From R-RK-3 sp963834945 (GTDB lineage: Bacteria; Pseudomonadota; Alphaproteobacteria; Rhizobiales; Rhodomicrobiaceae): a stretch of DNA of 64,000 nt. Position numbers and translations under genes: made by a program. The notes under the pieces were generated by a model, which was not told the DNA's origin, did no database searches, and was given only the letters and a program-made list of their open reading frames with translations. This document shows, piece by piece, positions 54,437-63,199 of the stretch (its first letter is position 1; each line of letters begins with the position of its first letter). Location: NCBI GenBank assembly GCA_963834945.1, contig CAWIDT010000007.1:186001-250000 (forward strand). Reading direction: 5' to 3'.

Positions 54437-54763
54437 TCAAATGCCGAGGGCGCGCCGCGTCTTAAGCGTCAGCCGGCCGGTCGCCGGAAGGCGATGAGCA
54501 GTCTGGAAGGTCTTGAGCGCCCTCACATATGAGGCGTGGCTGCGGCCGTCCACAGGCCCGGCATAGTCGCCCAAGCTCTTAAGTTTTCGCTCGGCGCGAC
54601 GGTAAAGTGAGGCATGTCGCCCTTGATGTGCCGTGTTCAGCATGTGGTGCTGCATCGACTGTGCCGTCGGCGAAACAGCCTGCGCCGATCCCGTTTGCGC
54701 CAGGCACGGCGTCGTCAGGAGCGCTATGCTGGTGAGAGCGGGAATGAGGAGGCGGGATGTCAT
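54437..54763 (-). CDS. Exported peptidoglycan-binding-like small protein
   Basis: 108 residues with signal peptide MTSRLLIPALTSIALLTTPC (A-Q cleavage region). The C-terminal ~60 residues form one PG-binding-1 module (YRRAERKLKSLGDYAGPVDG, YVRALKTFQTAHRLPATGRL). No catalytic part. Predicted periplasmic. Confidence 0.75.
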   Translation of the reverse strand: MTSRLLIPALTSIALLTTPCLAQTGSAQAVSPTAQSMQHHMLNTAHQGRHASLYRRAERKLKSLGDYAGPVDGRSHASYVRALKTFQTAHRLPATGRLTLKTRRALGI

Positions 54764-55034
54764 GGAAAAGGCCCTTCTTGCGCATCGCCGATGCGGATCG
54801 CAGCGTCGAGACCCGGAACTTAATGTCGGCTGATTTCACGCGGCTTCCCCGATTCCTACATCGATGAAAGATGCAAATACCGCGCTTACCGCGCAACCTA
54901 GCCGTGTATGCATGAACTCAAAGCAACGCTGGATCGCCGCCGAGGCGATGAGGAGAGGATTTGACGTTTGCGCTGACCGTCGCCACCTGCGTGTGCTATG
55001 CCCAACCTAAACGTGAGATTGCAGGACTGAGCGA

Positions 55035-55718
55035 ATGCCATTTCGGGTGCTTGTCGTAGAAGATGATCCAAGCGCGGCGGATTTCGTCACCACGGGTCTG
55101 CGTCAGGCCGGCTATACGATCGAACTCGTCGTCACCGGCCCAGACGCGCTGCACATGGCCACGAGTGAGGATTTCGACGCCATCGTTCTTGATCGCAATC
55201 TTCCCGGCATTGACGGCCTTTCGGTCCTGAAGGCCCTCCGCGCCGCGCGCAGGGAAACGCCCATACTGATCCTCTCCGCGCTCGCCCATGCGGACGAAAG
55301 GGTGAATGGGCTCAGAGCGGGAGCAAACGATTATCTCGGCAAACCATTCTCCTTCTCCGAGCTTGAACTACGGCTGGAAAATCTGCTCAGGCGCGCAAAC
55401 GGCACACAAGCGGAGACCGTGCTCAGATGCGGCGATCTGGAAATGGACCTGCTTAAGCGGCGCGTAACCCGGGGTGGCAAGCCTCTCGATCTGCTGCAGC
55501 GAGAATTCCAGATCCTGGAACACCTTTTGCGGCACAAGGACAAGATCGTCACGCGGACCATGCTGCTGGAACAGGTGTGGGACTACCGGTTCGATCCGCA
55601 TACCAGCATGATCGATACCCATATGAGCCGCCTGAGAAAGAAGATCGAAGACGGCTTCAACACGCCTTTGGTCCATACCATTCGCAGCGTCGGCTATCGC
55701 ATATCCGAGAAGCCCTGA
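55035..55718 (+). CDS. OmpR-family response regulator
   Basis: 227 residues. Receiver domain: acidic pair in LVVEDDPSAA, phosphoacceptor Asp53 (IVLDRNLPGIDG), Thr/Ser switch region (ILSALAH) and Lys103 (YLGKPFS). The winged-helix output domain has LLQREFQILEHLLRHKDKIV and SMIDTHMSRLRKKIEDGF. The stop overlaps the kinase start by one base. A CTTAC-N6-GTAAG palindrome lies just downstream of the kinase and another upstream of the efflux locus at 44 kb; these are candidate binding sites. Confidence 0.94.
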   Translation: MPFRVLVVEDDPSAADFVTTGLRQAGYTIELVVTGPDALHMATSEDFDAIVLDRNLPGIDGLSVLKALRAARRETPILILSALAHADERVNGLRAGANDYLGKPFSFSELELRLENLLRRANGTQAETVLRCGDLEMDLLKRRVTRGGKPLDLLQREFQILEHLLRHKDKIVTRTMLLEQVWDYRFDPHTSMIDTHMSRLRKKIEDGFNTPLVHTIRSVGYRISEKP

Positions 55719-57080
55719 TGGAGGAAGCGGCGCATGGGCGCGCGATCTGGATTCCCCGATGGGGCATCACGATCGTGGCGGCCATGATTGTCATGGTGCT
55801 GGGGGCATGCGCTGCCGCGCTCTGGTTGGTCGAAGTCAGGGGGCAAGACCTGATCGCCGCCCAGGTGAAGGATGCGCTCTCGGATGAAATGGACCTGATC
55901 TCGGCAATTTATCGCGACGAAGGCCGTGACGGAGATGATTCGCGCTCTGGCCCGCCGCATCGAGATCCAGGGCGACCACCAGGTCTTTGCTTTGAAAGGG
56001 GCCGACGGACGCCTGATCGCCGGCAACCTGAAGGTCTGGCCAACAAAGCTGGCGGACGACGAAGACTGGTCAAGCTTCGAAGATCCCGAGGGACGCGGCA
56101 CGCTGCATGTGGCAACGCAGACGCTTGCGCCTGGACTCGTCGCGCTGGCCGGGCGCGACGACGATGCGCACTCGACATTTCAACGCACGATCATCTATGC
56201 CGTCTGGATCGCGATCGCGATCGTGGCCGTCACGTGCCTTTTCGTCGCGACGGCCATCATATTTTTCATCATGACGCGCGTGCGTGCCCTCTCTGCCGCA
56301 GCGGTCCTCGTCAGCGCAGGCGATTTTTCCGCCCGGGCGCCGGGGGCTGACGCTGGCGGGCCCTTCGGCGAGATCGCAAAGGCGCAAAACGCCATGCTTG
56401 AGCGGATTGAAGATCTCGTGACCGGCTTGCGGACTGTGACCGACAGTGTGGCGCACGACCTCCGGACGCCGCTGTCGCGAACACGCAGGCACATCGAGAA
56501 TGGCGTCCTGAGCGATGATGCGGGCGCAAAACAGGCTGCCCTGGAGGGGGCGCTTGCGGAAATGGATCGAACGCTCGCGATATTCACCAGCCTGATCGAT
56601 ATCGCCCGCGCGGAAGGGGGTCTGTCGCGTGCCTCGATGACGCAGGTCGACCTTTCCAACCTGATTGCGCAGGTCTACGACCTGTTCGAGCCAGCTGCTG
56701 ACGAAAGGTGCGTCAAGTTTGCTGTTCACGCCGCCGATGTTCGGATCAACGGGCACAAGGCCTTGCTCATGCAAGCGGTGTCAAACCTCGTCCACAATGC
56801 GATCAAATTCGCTCCGGCAGGCGGCAAGGTTGATCTGGAACTGCGCGCCCATGACGATAGCGCCGAGATCATTGTCTGTGACGATGGTCCAGGTATTGCC
56901 CCGGAAAGCCGCACGGAGGCTGTGCAGCGCTTCAAGCAGATAGGCGACGCCGAAAGAGGCGAAGGCGCGGGCTTGGGGCTCGCCATCGTCGAAGCGTGCG
57001 CGCACCTTCATCGAGGGCGCCTCGAATTGGAGGACAACGCTCCGGGGCTGCGCGCGCGTCTTACACTGGCATTGATTTAG
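55718..57080 (+). pseudogene. Sensor histidine kinase, one-base frameshift in the sensor region
   Basis: Starts at ATG 55718 with a transmembrane helix (GITIVAAMIVMVLGACAAAL). After ISAIYRDE the frame is lost; dropping one G of the GG at 55922-55923 gives RDEAVTEMIRALARRIEIQG and the rest to 57080. That part contains a second helix (IIYAVWIAIAIVAVTCLFVA), HAMP-like segment, phosphoacceptor motif SVAHDLRTPLSRTRRHIENG, N box (SNLVHNAIKFAP), G1 (VCDDGPGIAPES) and G2 (GEGAGLGLAIVEACAHLH). All catalytic boxes are intact, so it may be functional if the extra G is an error. The stop TAG is the first triplet of a MITE remnant. Confidence 0.85.
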
Positions 57081-57120
57081 AGCCTTTTCCGCCGGCGTCC
57101 ATCTCTGCATTTTCGGGATA
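57078..57120. repeat. Truncated MITE end
   Basis: Starts TAGAGCCTTTTCCGC, identical to the end of the 104-bp MITEs, then CCGGCGTCC and GCATTTTCGGGATAG fragments. The middle hairpin is missing. It provides the stop codon of the sensor kinase gene. Confidence 0.6.
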
Positions 57121-57231
57121 GATAGGCCCGGCTGCCTCCATCTGATCGGATCACGCTTTAGACCGCCACGGCCTGCTTCCAGGCGCCGATTGCAAATGCC
57201 GACGAGCGGCCAGGGCGGGCGAAAGGCAAAT

Positions 57232-57247
57232 CTTACTTTCTTGTAAG
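57232..57247. promoter_or_regulatory. Palindrome CTTAC-N6-GTAAG
   Basis: Same arms and spacing as 44362-44379. It lies 150 bases after the kinase gene and ~115 bases before a small membrane protein gene, so it may be the operator of that gene. Confidence 0.45.
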
Positions 57248-57360
57248 GTTCGTCACAGTGAGCCGACGGGCCCATAAGTTAGCCTCAAGCACGTCGCCGC
57301 GTTAGGGCTTGGGTCCAGCCGCTATGGCATGGGTCCATTCGTGCGACCGGGAAGCCGGCA

Positions 57361-57513
57361 ATGGTGAAATTTGGTCAGCGGGCGATTTTGTTTGTCGCGA
57401 TTGTCTGCGGGTTGGTCGGACTGACGGTCGTAGACCCTCGTCTCGCAGCGACCGCCGGAATTGTGCTTGCGCTCGGGTTGTTTGCCCGCTCGGCGATCGC
57501 GCTGTTGAAGTAA
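57361..57513 (+). CDS. Small membrane protein (50 residues, two helices)
   Basis: ATG 57361 with GGGAAG nearby. The sequence starts MVKFGQRAILFVAIVCGLVG and contains two hydrophobic stretches (AILFVAIVCGLVGLTVV and AATAGIVLALGLFARSAIAL) joined by a short DPRL turn, so a two-helix inner-membrane hairpin is predicted. No family recognised. It follows the two-component system and the CTTAC-N6-GTAAG palindrome. Confidence 0.45.
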   Translation: MVKFGQRAILFVAIVCGLVGLTVVDPRLAATAGIVLALGLFARSAIALLK

Positions 57514-57644
57514 GGGACGCTGCATAGCCCTCCGCACGCTGATGTCGCGGCCCATGCTGGTCATCTTATCGCCTTGTCGGGTCTGCCCGCGCAAATCCGC
57601 GCCGATCCGCGTCTGCGCCGTCTATATATCGGAACCGCGGATTG

Positions 57645-57687
57645 AGCCTGAGCGGGTTGCTGGTCGTCGGCAACATCCGCTCAGGCT
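57645..57687 (+). terminator. Long hairpin between the small membrane protein gene and the PRC-barrel gene
   Basis: AGCCTGAGCGG pairs with CCGCTCAGGCT, and inside it GTTGC pairs with GCAAC around a 9-base loop. That gives 16 base pairs with only a 2-base bulge. Only TTTC follows, so it is a weak terminator or a structured RNA between convergent genes. Confidence 0.5.
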
Positions 57688-57786
57688 TTCTCGCCGGCGG
57701 GTTGAGCCGGAAGGGAAGGCCGCCATCGTTAGATTCGACAACGTCTCCGGTCAAAACATGCGTCGAGGCATGCTCGTATCGTCGGT

Positions 57787-58938
57787 TCACTCGATCGTCG
57801 AAATCGAGAGGGTCCTGTCTTTGGCAAGCTCACGATAACCCGAACTTTTGTTCCAGGTCGGCATCGCGCGAATCTGATCGTCGGTGAGCCCCTGAATGAC
57901 CAATCGATCTCCGCGCATCGCAGTCCGCTGCAGCGGAATGGCGACCCGCTTCTCGCCAAGGCCAAGGAAACCGCCGTTGCCGATAACGACATGGGGCTGG
58001 TTATCTTTGTCCATGACCACGCGCTCGATGTCGCCAAGATTGTCGCCCTTGGTGTTGTACAGGTTCATGGCATCGATGCGGGATACGGTCACCTGCTGCG
58101 CGGCGGCCTTCGGTTCGGCGGTATTGACGCTCTGAGTGCTGATGGTGTCGTTCGCGCCCTTGTCGCTGATGCTCGCATCGGCGGCGGCTTGCCGCTGCTG
58201 GGCGCTGGGCGCGGCATCCATCTGCTCTACCTTAACCTGCGGTTGTCCTTGCGCCTGGTTGACGACGACCTTCGGGGCCGCACGGTCGTAGTGAACCTGA
58301 GGCTGGCCGCTGGGTTCGACGGTCACCTTTGGCTGAGCATTCGCGGTCTGCTGAACACTGACTTGCGGCTTACCGCCCTGAACCTCAACTTGCGGCTGGC
58401 TTGGCTGTATCACCTGGACCTGGGGCTTCGCCTCGGTCACATGGACCTGCGGCTGCGCCATCGAAACATTGACGTCCGGCTTGGGCATTTTGACGGTAAT
58501 TTCCGGCTGCGGAATGTCGATTGTGACAGTCGGCGCAGGCTGGTGGACGAAGATTTCAGGCTTCGCCTGCGTCACGTTCACGTCAGGCTGCGGCTGCGCC
58601 ACGGTCACTTGCGGAGAGGCTTGTTCCACCCGGACCGTCGGAGCAGGCTGCTGAACAACAATCTGGCTGCTGTCACTGCTCTTGGTTGCGACTGCGGCCG
58701 GATCGACCCGCGCCAGCATATCGTGACAAGCCTGAGCGTTTTTCTGCGACCGCAGCGTCTTGATCTGGTCCAGCGTTACAGTTTTGTCGGCGGCAGGGCC
58801 TTGATTTACGACCGCAATAGCGCGGTCGCAGTCGGCGAGCGCGGGCTGCGAATTCGACGCAGTCACAGTATTTTCTGCCAGAGCCGGCGACGATAAGGCG
58901 GTTCCTGCAAGCAATAACATCGTAAATCTTAGCTTCAT
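57787..58938 (-). CDS. Exported PRC-barrel protein with Val-Pro-rich short repeats
   Basis: 383 residues from ATG 58938, preceded by AAAGGAG. Signal peptide MKLRFTMLLLAGTALSSPAL. A helical ~60-residue segment (LADCDRAIAVVNQGPAADKT) follows. Residues ~95-220 are about a dozen tandem units of the form QPxPxVxVxxxxP (VVQQPAPTVRVEQ, VTVAQPQPDVNVTQAKPEIF, ITVKMPKPDVNVSMAQPQVH), which should form an extended or beta-rich rod. The C-terminal ~80 residues are a PRC-barrel (NLYNTKGDNLGDIERVVMDK, HVVIGNGGFLGLGEKRVAIP). Periplasmic or surface location; function unknown. Confidence 0.8.
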   Translation of the reverse strand: MKLRFTMLLLAGTALSSPALAENTVTASNSQPALADCDRAIAVVNQGPAADKTVTLDQIKTLRSQKNAQACHDMLARVDPAAVATKSSDSSQIVVQQPAPTVRVEQASPQVTVAQPQPDVNVTQAKPEIFVHQPAPTVTIDIPQPEITVKMPKPDVNVSMAQPQVHVTEAKPQVQVIQPSQPQVEVQGGKPQVSVQQTANAQPKVTVEPSGQPQVHYDRAAPKVVVNQAQGQPQVKVEQMDAAPSAQQRQAAADASISDKGANDTISTQSVNTAEPKAAAQQVTVSRIDAMNLYNTKGDNLGDIERVVMDKDNQPHVVIGNGGFLGLGEKRVAIPLQRTAMRGDRLVIQGLTDDQIRAMPTWNKSSGYRELAKDRTLSISTIE

Positions 58939-59268
58939 GTGAGTCTCCTTTAATATTGGTTGGTAGGATGGAGCCGAAATTGCCATGGCAAACTTGGCAA
59001 GCTTGGCGGCGATTTCTCTTGCTGCCTAATTTGTTAACTCACAACGGCGTGTAAGGTTGCGAAATAAGTTTAGAGTATATTCACGGCATCAGGATTAGCA
59101 GTTTTCGTTGATCAGCCGTTCCCGCGAGAAGGATAGCTCCGCAACCTCCCTACGGCCAACGCGCGCGGGAACGCTGTCATTTATGATATAAGGGGCAGCG
59201 TGACCTTCGCATGAGAAGCACTTTGCGACGCGTCCGGGCTAAGCTAGAAATAAACTGGGAGGAAAATC

Positions 59269-60300
59269 ATGGCGAAAAAATTCGATACGCCGCAATCGCG
59301 GCGCGACTTCTTCAAACTGGCTGGCGGCTCGAGCGCCGCAGCGGCGGCAGTGCTAGGCGGTTTCGGCATCAGCCCGGCACTCGCGCAGGCGGCCATGTCC
59401 GTGGGGGCTTCCGAGAAGCCGCTTAAAGCGGCGTTTTCGAATGCCGGCCTGCAGGCCACCTGGTGCGCCCAGGGAAAGGCCGCGGCCGAATATTGGGGCA
59501 AGCTCTTCAACGTTGAGGTCACGTGGTTCGACGGCCAGCTCGACGCTGTGAAACAGCGCAGCGCGATCGACAACATGGCATCGCAGAAATGGGACTTCGT
59601 CGCCATCCAGGCCTTTGGGATCGGCACGCTCACCGCGCCGGTGAACAAGATGATCGAAGCCGGCATACCGGTTATCGACATGGACACGCTGATAGCCCCG
59701 CTCGACCAGATCAACGTCCACACCTTCCTCGCTCCCGACAATGAATTCATGGGCGCATCCATGACCCAAGCGCTGGTCACGGCGATGGGCGGCAAAGGCA
59801 CCATGGTCATGACCCAGGGCGCGCTCGGCCACACCGGTGCTCAAGGCCGCGCCAAGGGCTTTGAATTGGTCGTGAAGGGTTATCCGGACATCAAGGTCCT
59901 CGATACCCAGCCGGCCGACTGGGACGTGTCGAAGGTTTCCCGCATTTGGGAGACGCTGCTCACGAAATATCCGGTGATCAACGGCGCCTTCTTCCACAAT
60001 GACGACATGGCGCTCGCCGCGGCGGAAGTGATGAAGCGTCACAACCGCACCGAAACGCTGATCGGCGGGGTCGACGCCATGCCGCCCGCGATCCAGGCTG
60101 TCATCGAGGGCCGCATGCTTGGTACGGTGCGCAATCCGTCCTGCCGTATCCACGGCGGAGCGATTGTTGCCGGCGTTGCGGCGGTGGCGGGCGAGAAGTC
60201 CGGCGCAGGCATCCCGAAGAACATCGTCACCGACGGGCCGGTGGTCACCAAGGCCAACGCCGAAGGAATGCTCTGGATGGAAAACCACTTCCTCATCTAG
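59269..60300 (+). CDS. Sugar ABC transporter substrate-binding protein (RbsB-like), Tat signal
   Basis: 343 residues from ATG 59269 (GGGAGGAAAA upstream). The N-terminus has a twin-arginine signal (QSRRDFFKLAGGSSAAAAAV), unusual for this class and implying folding before export. The periplasmic-binding-protein type 1 core shows the alternating lobes (FVAIQAFGIGTLTAPVNKMI, MVMTQGALGHTGAQGRAKGF, GAFFHNDDMALAAAEVMKRH). It is first in a three-gene operon with an ATPase and a permease. Probable substrate: a pentose, sugar alcohol or related polyol; not determinable. Confidence 0.9.
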   Translation: MAKKFDTPQSRRDFFKLAGGSSAAAAAVLGGFGISPALAQAAMSVGASEKPLKAAFSNAGLQATWCAQGKAAAEYWGKLFNVEVTWFDGQLDAVKQRSAIDNMASQKWDFVAIQAFGIGTLTAPVNKMIEAGIPVIDMDTLIAPLDQINVHTFLAPDNEFMGASMTQALVTAMGGKGTMVMTQGALGHTGAQGRAKGFELVVKGYPDIKVLDTQPADWDVSKVSRIWETLLTKYPVINGAFFHNDDMALAAAEVMKRHNRTETLIGGVDAMPPAIQAVIEGRMLGTVRNPSCRIHGGAIVAGVAAVAGEKSGAGIPKNIVTDGPVVTKANAEGMLWMENHFLI

Positions 60301-60309
60301 GAAGGGCTC

Positions 60310-60337
60310 GCACCGGCCGCATTCGCGCGGCCGGTGC
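60310..60337 (+). promoter_or_regulatory. Intercistronic hairpin after the binding-protein gene
   Basis: Perfect 11-bp stem GCACCGGCCGC / GCGGCCGGTGC with a 6-base loop, ten bases after the binding-protein stop and before the ATPase start, without a T run. Such hairpins protect the upstream mRNA end and keep the binding protein more abundant than the membrane parts. Confidence 0.7.
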
Positions 60338-60374
60338 CGATCTCGCGCTTATCTTCACAAATCTGGCGAACCCA

Positions 60375-61886
60375 ATGAATCCTGCGGCGAGCGACGACGA
60401 AACGCCCCTCCTCGAACTGACCGGCATATCCAAGTCGTTCGGCGGCGTACAGGCGCTCCGCAACGTCGATTTCTCACTCCGGGCAGGCGAGATCCACGGC
60501 CTCGTCGGCGAGAACGGTGCCGGCAAGAGCACACTGATGAAAATCATCGCCGGCGTGCATCACGATTTTCAGGGCGCTATGCGGCTTAACGGGAAGCAAG
60601 TGCGCTTCCGCTCCGCGAGGGACGCGCTCCATGCCGGCGTCGGCATGGTGCATCAGGAGTTGAGCATCGTGCCCGATCTGACGGTCGCGGAGAACGTCTT
60701 TCTCGGCAAGCAGCCGGTGAAAGCTGGCGGGGTGATCGACTGGCGCCGGATGGTCAGCGAGGCGCGCGAACAGCTCACCGGCCTTGGCATCGTGGTCGAC
60801 CCAAAAACGCTCATCGGCGCCTTGCCCATCGGCCAGCAGCAGCTCATCGAACTTGCGCGCGTGCTCTTCTCGGGGGCGCGCATCATCATTCTCGACGAGC
60901 CCACATCCGCCCTCTCCCCGCCGGAGGTCGAACGGCTGTTCGAAACGCTCCGGCAGCTTCGCGACGGCGGGCGGAGCATCGTGTTCATCTCGCATTTCCT
61001 CGACGACATTCTCCGCGTCTCGGACACCGTCACGATTTTCCGGAACGGGCGGAAGATCGTCACCTCGCCGGCGCAAACGATCACCAAGCATGAGGTGATC
61101 GAGAATATGATCGGGTCGGGTCACGATGAACTTGAGGAGAGCTATACCGGCGAGATCAGGCTGGACAGCAGGCCTGACGCGCCGGTCGTCCTCCAGGCGG
61201 AGAGTCTTTCCTACGAACGGGCGTTTACCGATGTGTCGCTCAAGGTGCGTGCGGGCGAGGTGCTCGGCATTTATGGCTTCATGGGTTGCGGCCAGATCGA
61301 GCTGACGCGGGCGCTCTTCGGCAAGATCAGAGCGAGCGGGACGCTGACGCTGGAAGGCAGGCCGCTGCGGCTGACCCGCACATCGATCGCGCGGCGGGAA
61401 GGCATCGCTTTCGTGCCGGAAAGCCGGCGGAAGATGCTGTTCCACCACGAACCGCTCTACAAGAACATTTCGATCGCGATCCTCGACCGCATTTCGAAAT
61501 ATTTGTTGAAGCCTTCGAAGGAACGCGAGATCGCGCGGCAGCAGGTGGAGGCGCTGCATATCCGCACGCCATCCGTCGACCAGCTCCTCGGCAACCTATC
61601 CGGCGGCAACCAGCAGAAAGTGGCGCTCGCCAAATGGCTGACGCATGCGCCCAAAGTGCTTATTCTCAGCGAGCCGACCCGGGGGATGGACGTAGGCGCG
61701 AAAGAGGATGTGGTGAAGATTGTGCGCGGGCTGCGTAACGCGGGGATCGGCGTGGTGGTCGCCTCGACCGAGCCGGAGACGATCCTGTCGCTCGCCGATC
61801 GGATCCTGGTTATGAAGCGCGGACGGATGGTGAAGGAATTTGCAGGCGATACCGTAAGCAAGGATCGGCTTTTGGAAGCCGCGTGA
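60375..61886 (+). CDS. Sugar ABC transporter ATPase with two ABC domains (RbsA/MglA type)
   Basis: 503 residues. Domain 1: Walker A GENGAGKST, signature-like LPIGQQQLIELARVL, Walker B IIILDEPTSALSP. Domain 2: degenerate P-loop GFMGCGQIEL, signature LSGGNQQKVALAKWL and ILSEPTRGMDVG, where the Asp normally before Glu is Ser. One complete and one altered site is the norm for this class. It drives uptake with the adjacent binding protein and permease. The start may be ATG 60375; the permease follows after 16 bases. Confidence 0.93.
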   Translation: MNPAASDDETPLLELTGISKSFGGVQALRNVDFSLRAGEIHGLVGENGAGKSTLMKIIAGVHHDFQGAMRLNGKQVRFRSARDALHAGVGMVHQELSIVPDLTVAENVFLGKQPVKAGGVIDWRRMVSEAREQLTGLGIVVDPKTLIGALPIGQQQLIELARVLFSGARIIILDEPTSALSPPEVERLFETLRQLRDGGRSIVFISHFLDDILRVSDTVTIFRNGRKIVTSPAQTITKHEVIENMIGSGHDELEESYTGEIRLDSRPDAPVVLQAESLSYERAFTDVSLKVRAGEVLGIYGFMGCGQIELTRALFGKIRASGTLTLEGRPLRLTRTSIARREGIAFVPESRRKMLFHHEPLYKNISIAILDRISKYLLKPSKEREIARQQVEALHIRTPSVDQLLGNLSGGNQQKVALAKWLTHAPKVLILSEPTRGMDVGAKEDVVKIVRGLRNAGIGVVVASTEPETILSLADRILVMKRGRMVKEFAGDTVSKDRLLEAA

Positions 61887-61902
61887 GGGGGACGACAAGT
61901 CA

Positions 61903-62934
61903 ATGCGGGCGGATGTGGCGGCGACGCGGACGAACGGATGGGGCGACTGGGTGCGCGGGCAACTCCGCAACATCGCGCCATTCGCGACGCTTTTGTTCCT
62001 CGTCGTCTTTTTCAGCCTCGCCAGCGACTCGTTCCGAACCACCGCGAATTTCGCCAATATCCTCAATCAGGTCTCGATCACCGCCATTATCGCCGTCGGC
62101 CTGACCTTCGTCATCCTTTGCGCGGAGATCGACTTGTCGGTGGCGGCTATCGCGAACGTTACGGGCATCGTCGTAGCCTTCTTCACGCACCAGGAAAGCT
62201 ATGTGAATATCGCCAATCTGCCGCTTCCCGGCGTCGCGGCGGTGATCATCGCTCTCGCGGTGTGCTTTCTTCTCGGCGTCGTCAACGCCGTCGGCGTCAA
62301 TTTCATCGGCATTCCCTCCTTCATCATGACGCTCGCGATGATGCAGATCGCGGACGGCATGTCGGCGATGTTCGTGCGTGGCCAGATCGCCTATGCTGTG
62401 CCCTCGATCGTCTCGACGCTTGGCGCGGGATCGATCGGCGGCGTGCCCTGGATCGTGATCGTCGCGGGGCTATTCCTGCTCGCCGGGCATCTCGTGCTGA
62501 CCTACACCCGCTTTGGCCGTTACGTGTACATGGTCGGCGGCAACCGCGAGGCCGCCGAATATTCGGGTGTCAACGTCAAGCTCGTGATCGGCTCGGTGCT
62601 GCTCATCGGGGCGGTCTGCTCAGGCGTTGCCGGTATGCTCGGCGTCGCCTATTTCGGCAGCGCCCAACAGAACGAATTCACCCCGTTCCTGCTCGACGCT
62701 ATCTCGGCCGTGGTCGTCGGCGGCACCTCGCTGTTCGGCGGCCGCGGCGGCATCGGCAATACGATTGTCGGCCTGTTCGTCCTCGGCGTGCTCAATAACG
62801 GCCTCGATCACGTCCAGATCGACCCGTTCCTGAAAGTCCTTATCCGCGGGCTGATCCTGCTCGCCGCGCTTGTCATCAACGTCTACGCCCAGCGGCTTCG
62901 CGCGAATCCCGAGACCGGGACCGCGACAGATTAA
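61903..62934 (+). CDS. Sugar ABC transporter permease (RbsC-like)
   Basis: 343 residues with ~8-10 helices and the family signatures ITAIIAVGLTFVILCAEIDL (with the EIDLSVAAIANVTG coupling region), SFIMTLAMMQIADGMSAMFV, FGRYVYMVGGNREAAEYSGV and VVGGTSLFGGRGGIGNTIVG. Forms the transmembrane dimer of the importer. No sugar kinase or regulator follows in the visible 265 bases before the next IS630 element. Confidence 0.93.
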   Translation: MRADVAATRTNGWGDWVRGQLRNIAPFATLLFLVVFFSLASDSFRTTANFANILNQVSITAIIAVGLTFVILCAEIDLSVAAIANVTGIVVAFFTHQESYVNIANLPLPGVAAVIIALAVCFLLGVVNAVGVNFIGIPSFIMTLAMMQIADGMSAMFVRGQIAYAVPSIVSTLGAGSIGGVPWIVIVAGLFLLAGHLVLTYTRFGRYVYMVGGNREAAEYSGVNVKLVIGSVLLIGAVCSGVAGMLGVAYFGSAQQNEFTPFLLDAISAVVVGGTSLFGGRGGIGNTIVGLFVLGVLNNGLDHVQIDPFLKVLIRGLILLAALVINVYAQRLRANPETGTATD

Positions 62935-63199
62935 GCCAAGACTTTATTGCGTCGCGGCGCCTTCTCCGCACGTGCAGAGAGCATCCAACACGGGCCGGAG
63001 CGTCTCGCCCAGGGGCATAAGCTGGTACACTGTTTCCCTCGCGTCGGGGGTGGCTTTGGCGCGGCTGTCGCTGGAGACGTTAAGGTTTGCGGGCGACGCC
63101 ATCATCACGGACGTGGGCGGTTTCGCCGCCGCGCTTCGGGGTGAAACGACCGAGGAAGTCGCCGATGGCTGAGCAGACGCGGTGGCGAAACGGCAGCTA

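Noticed and set aside
62935..63199. Possible gene fragment after the sugar permease
   Set aside because: Short frames are open in several phases, but none gives a recognisable protein; may be a remnant cut by IS630 D.
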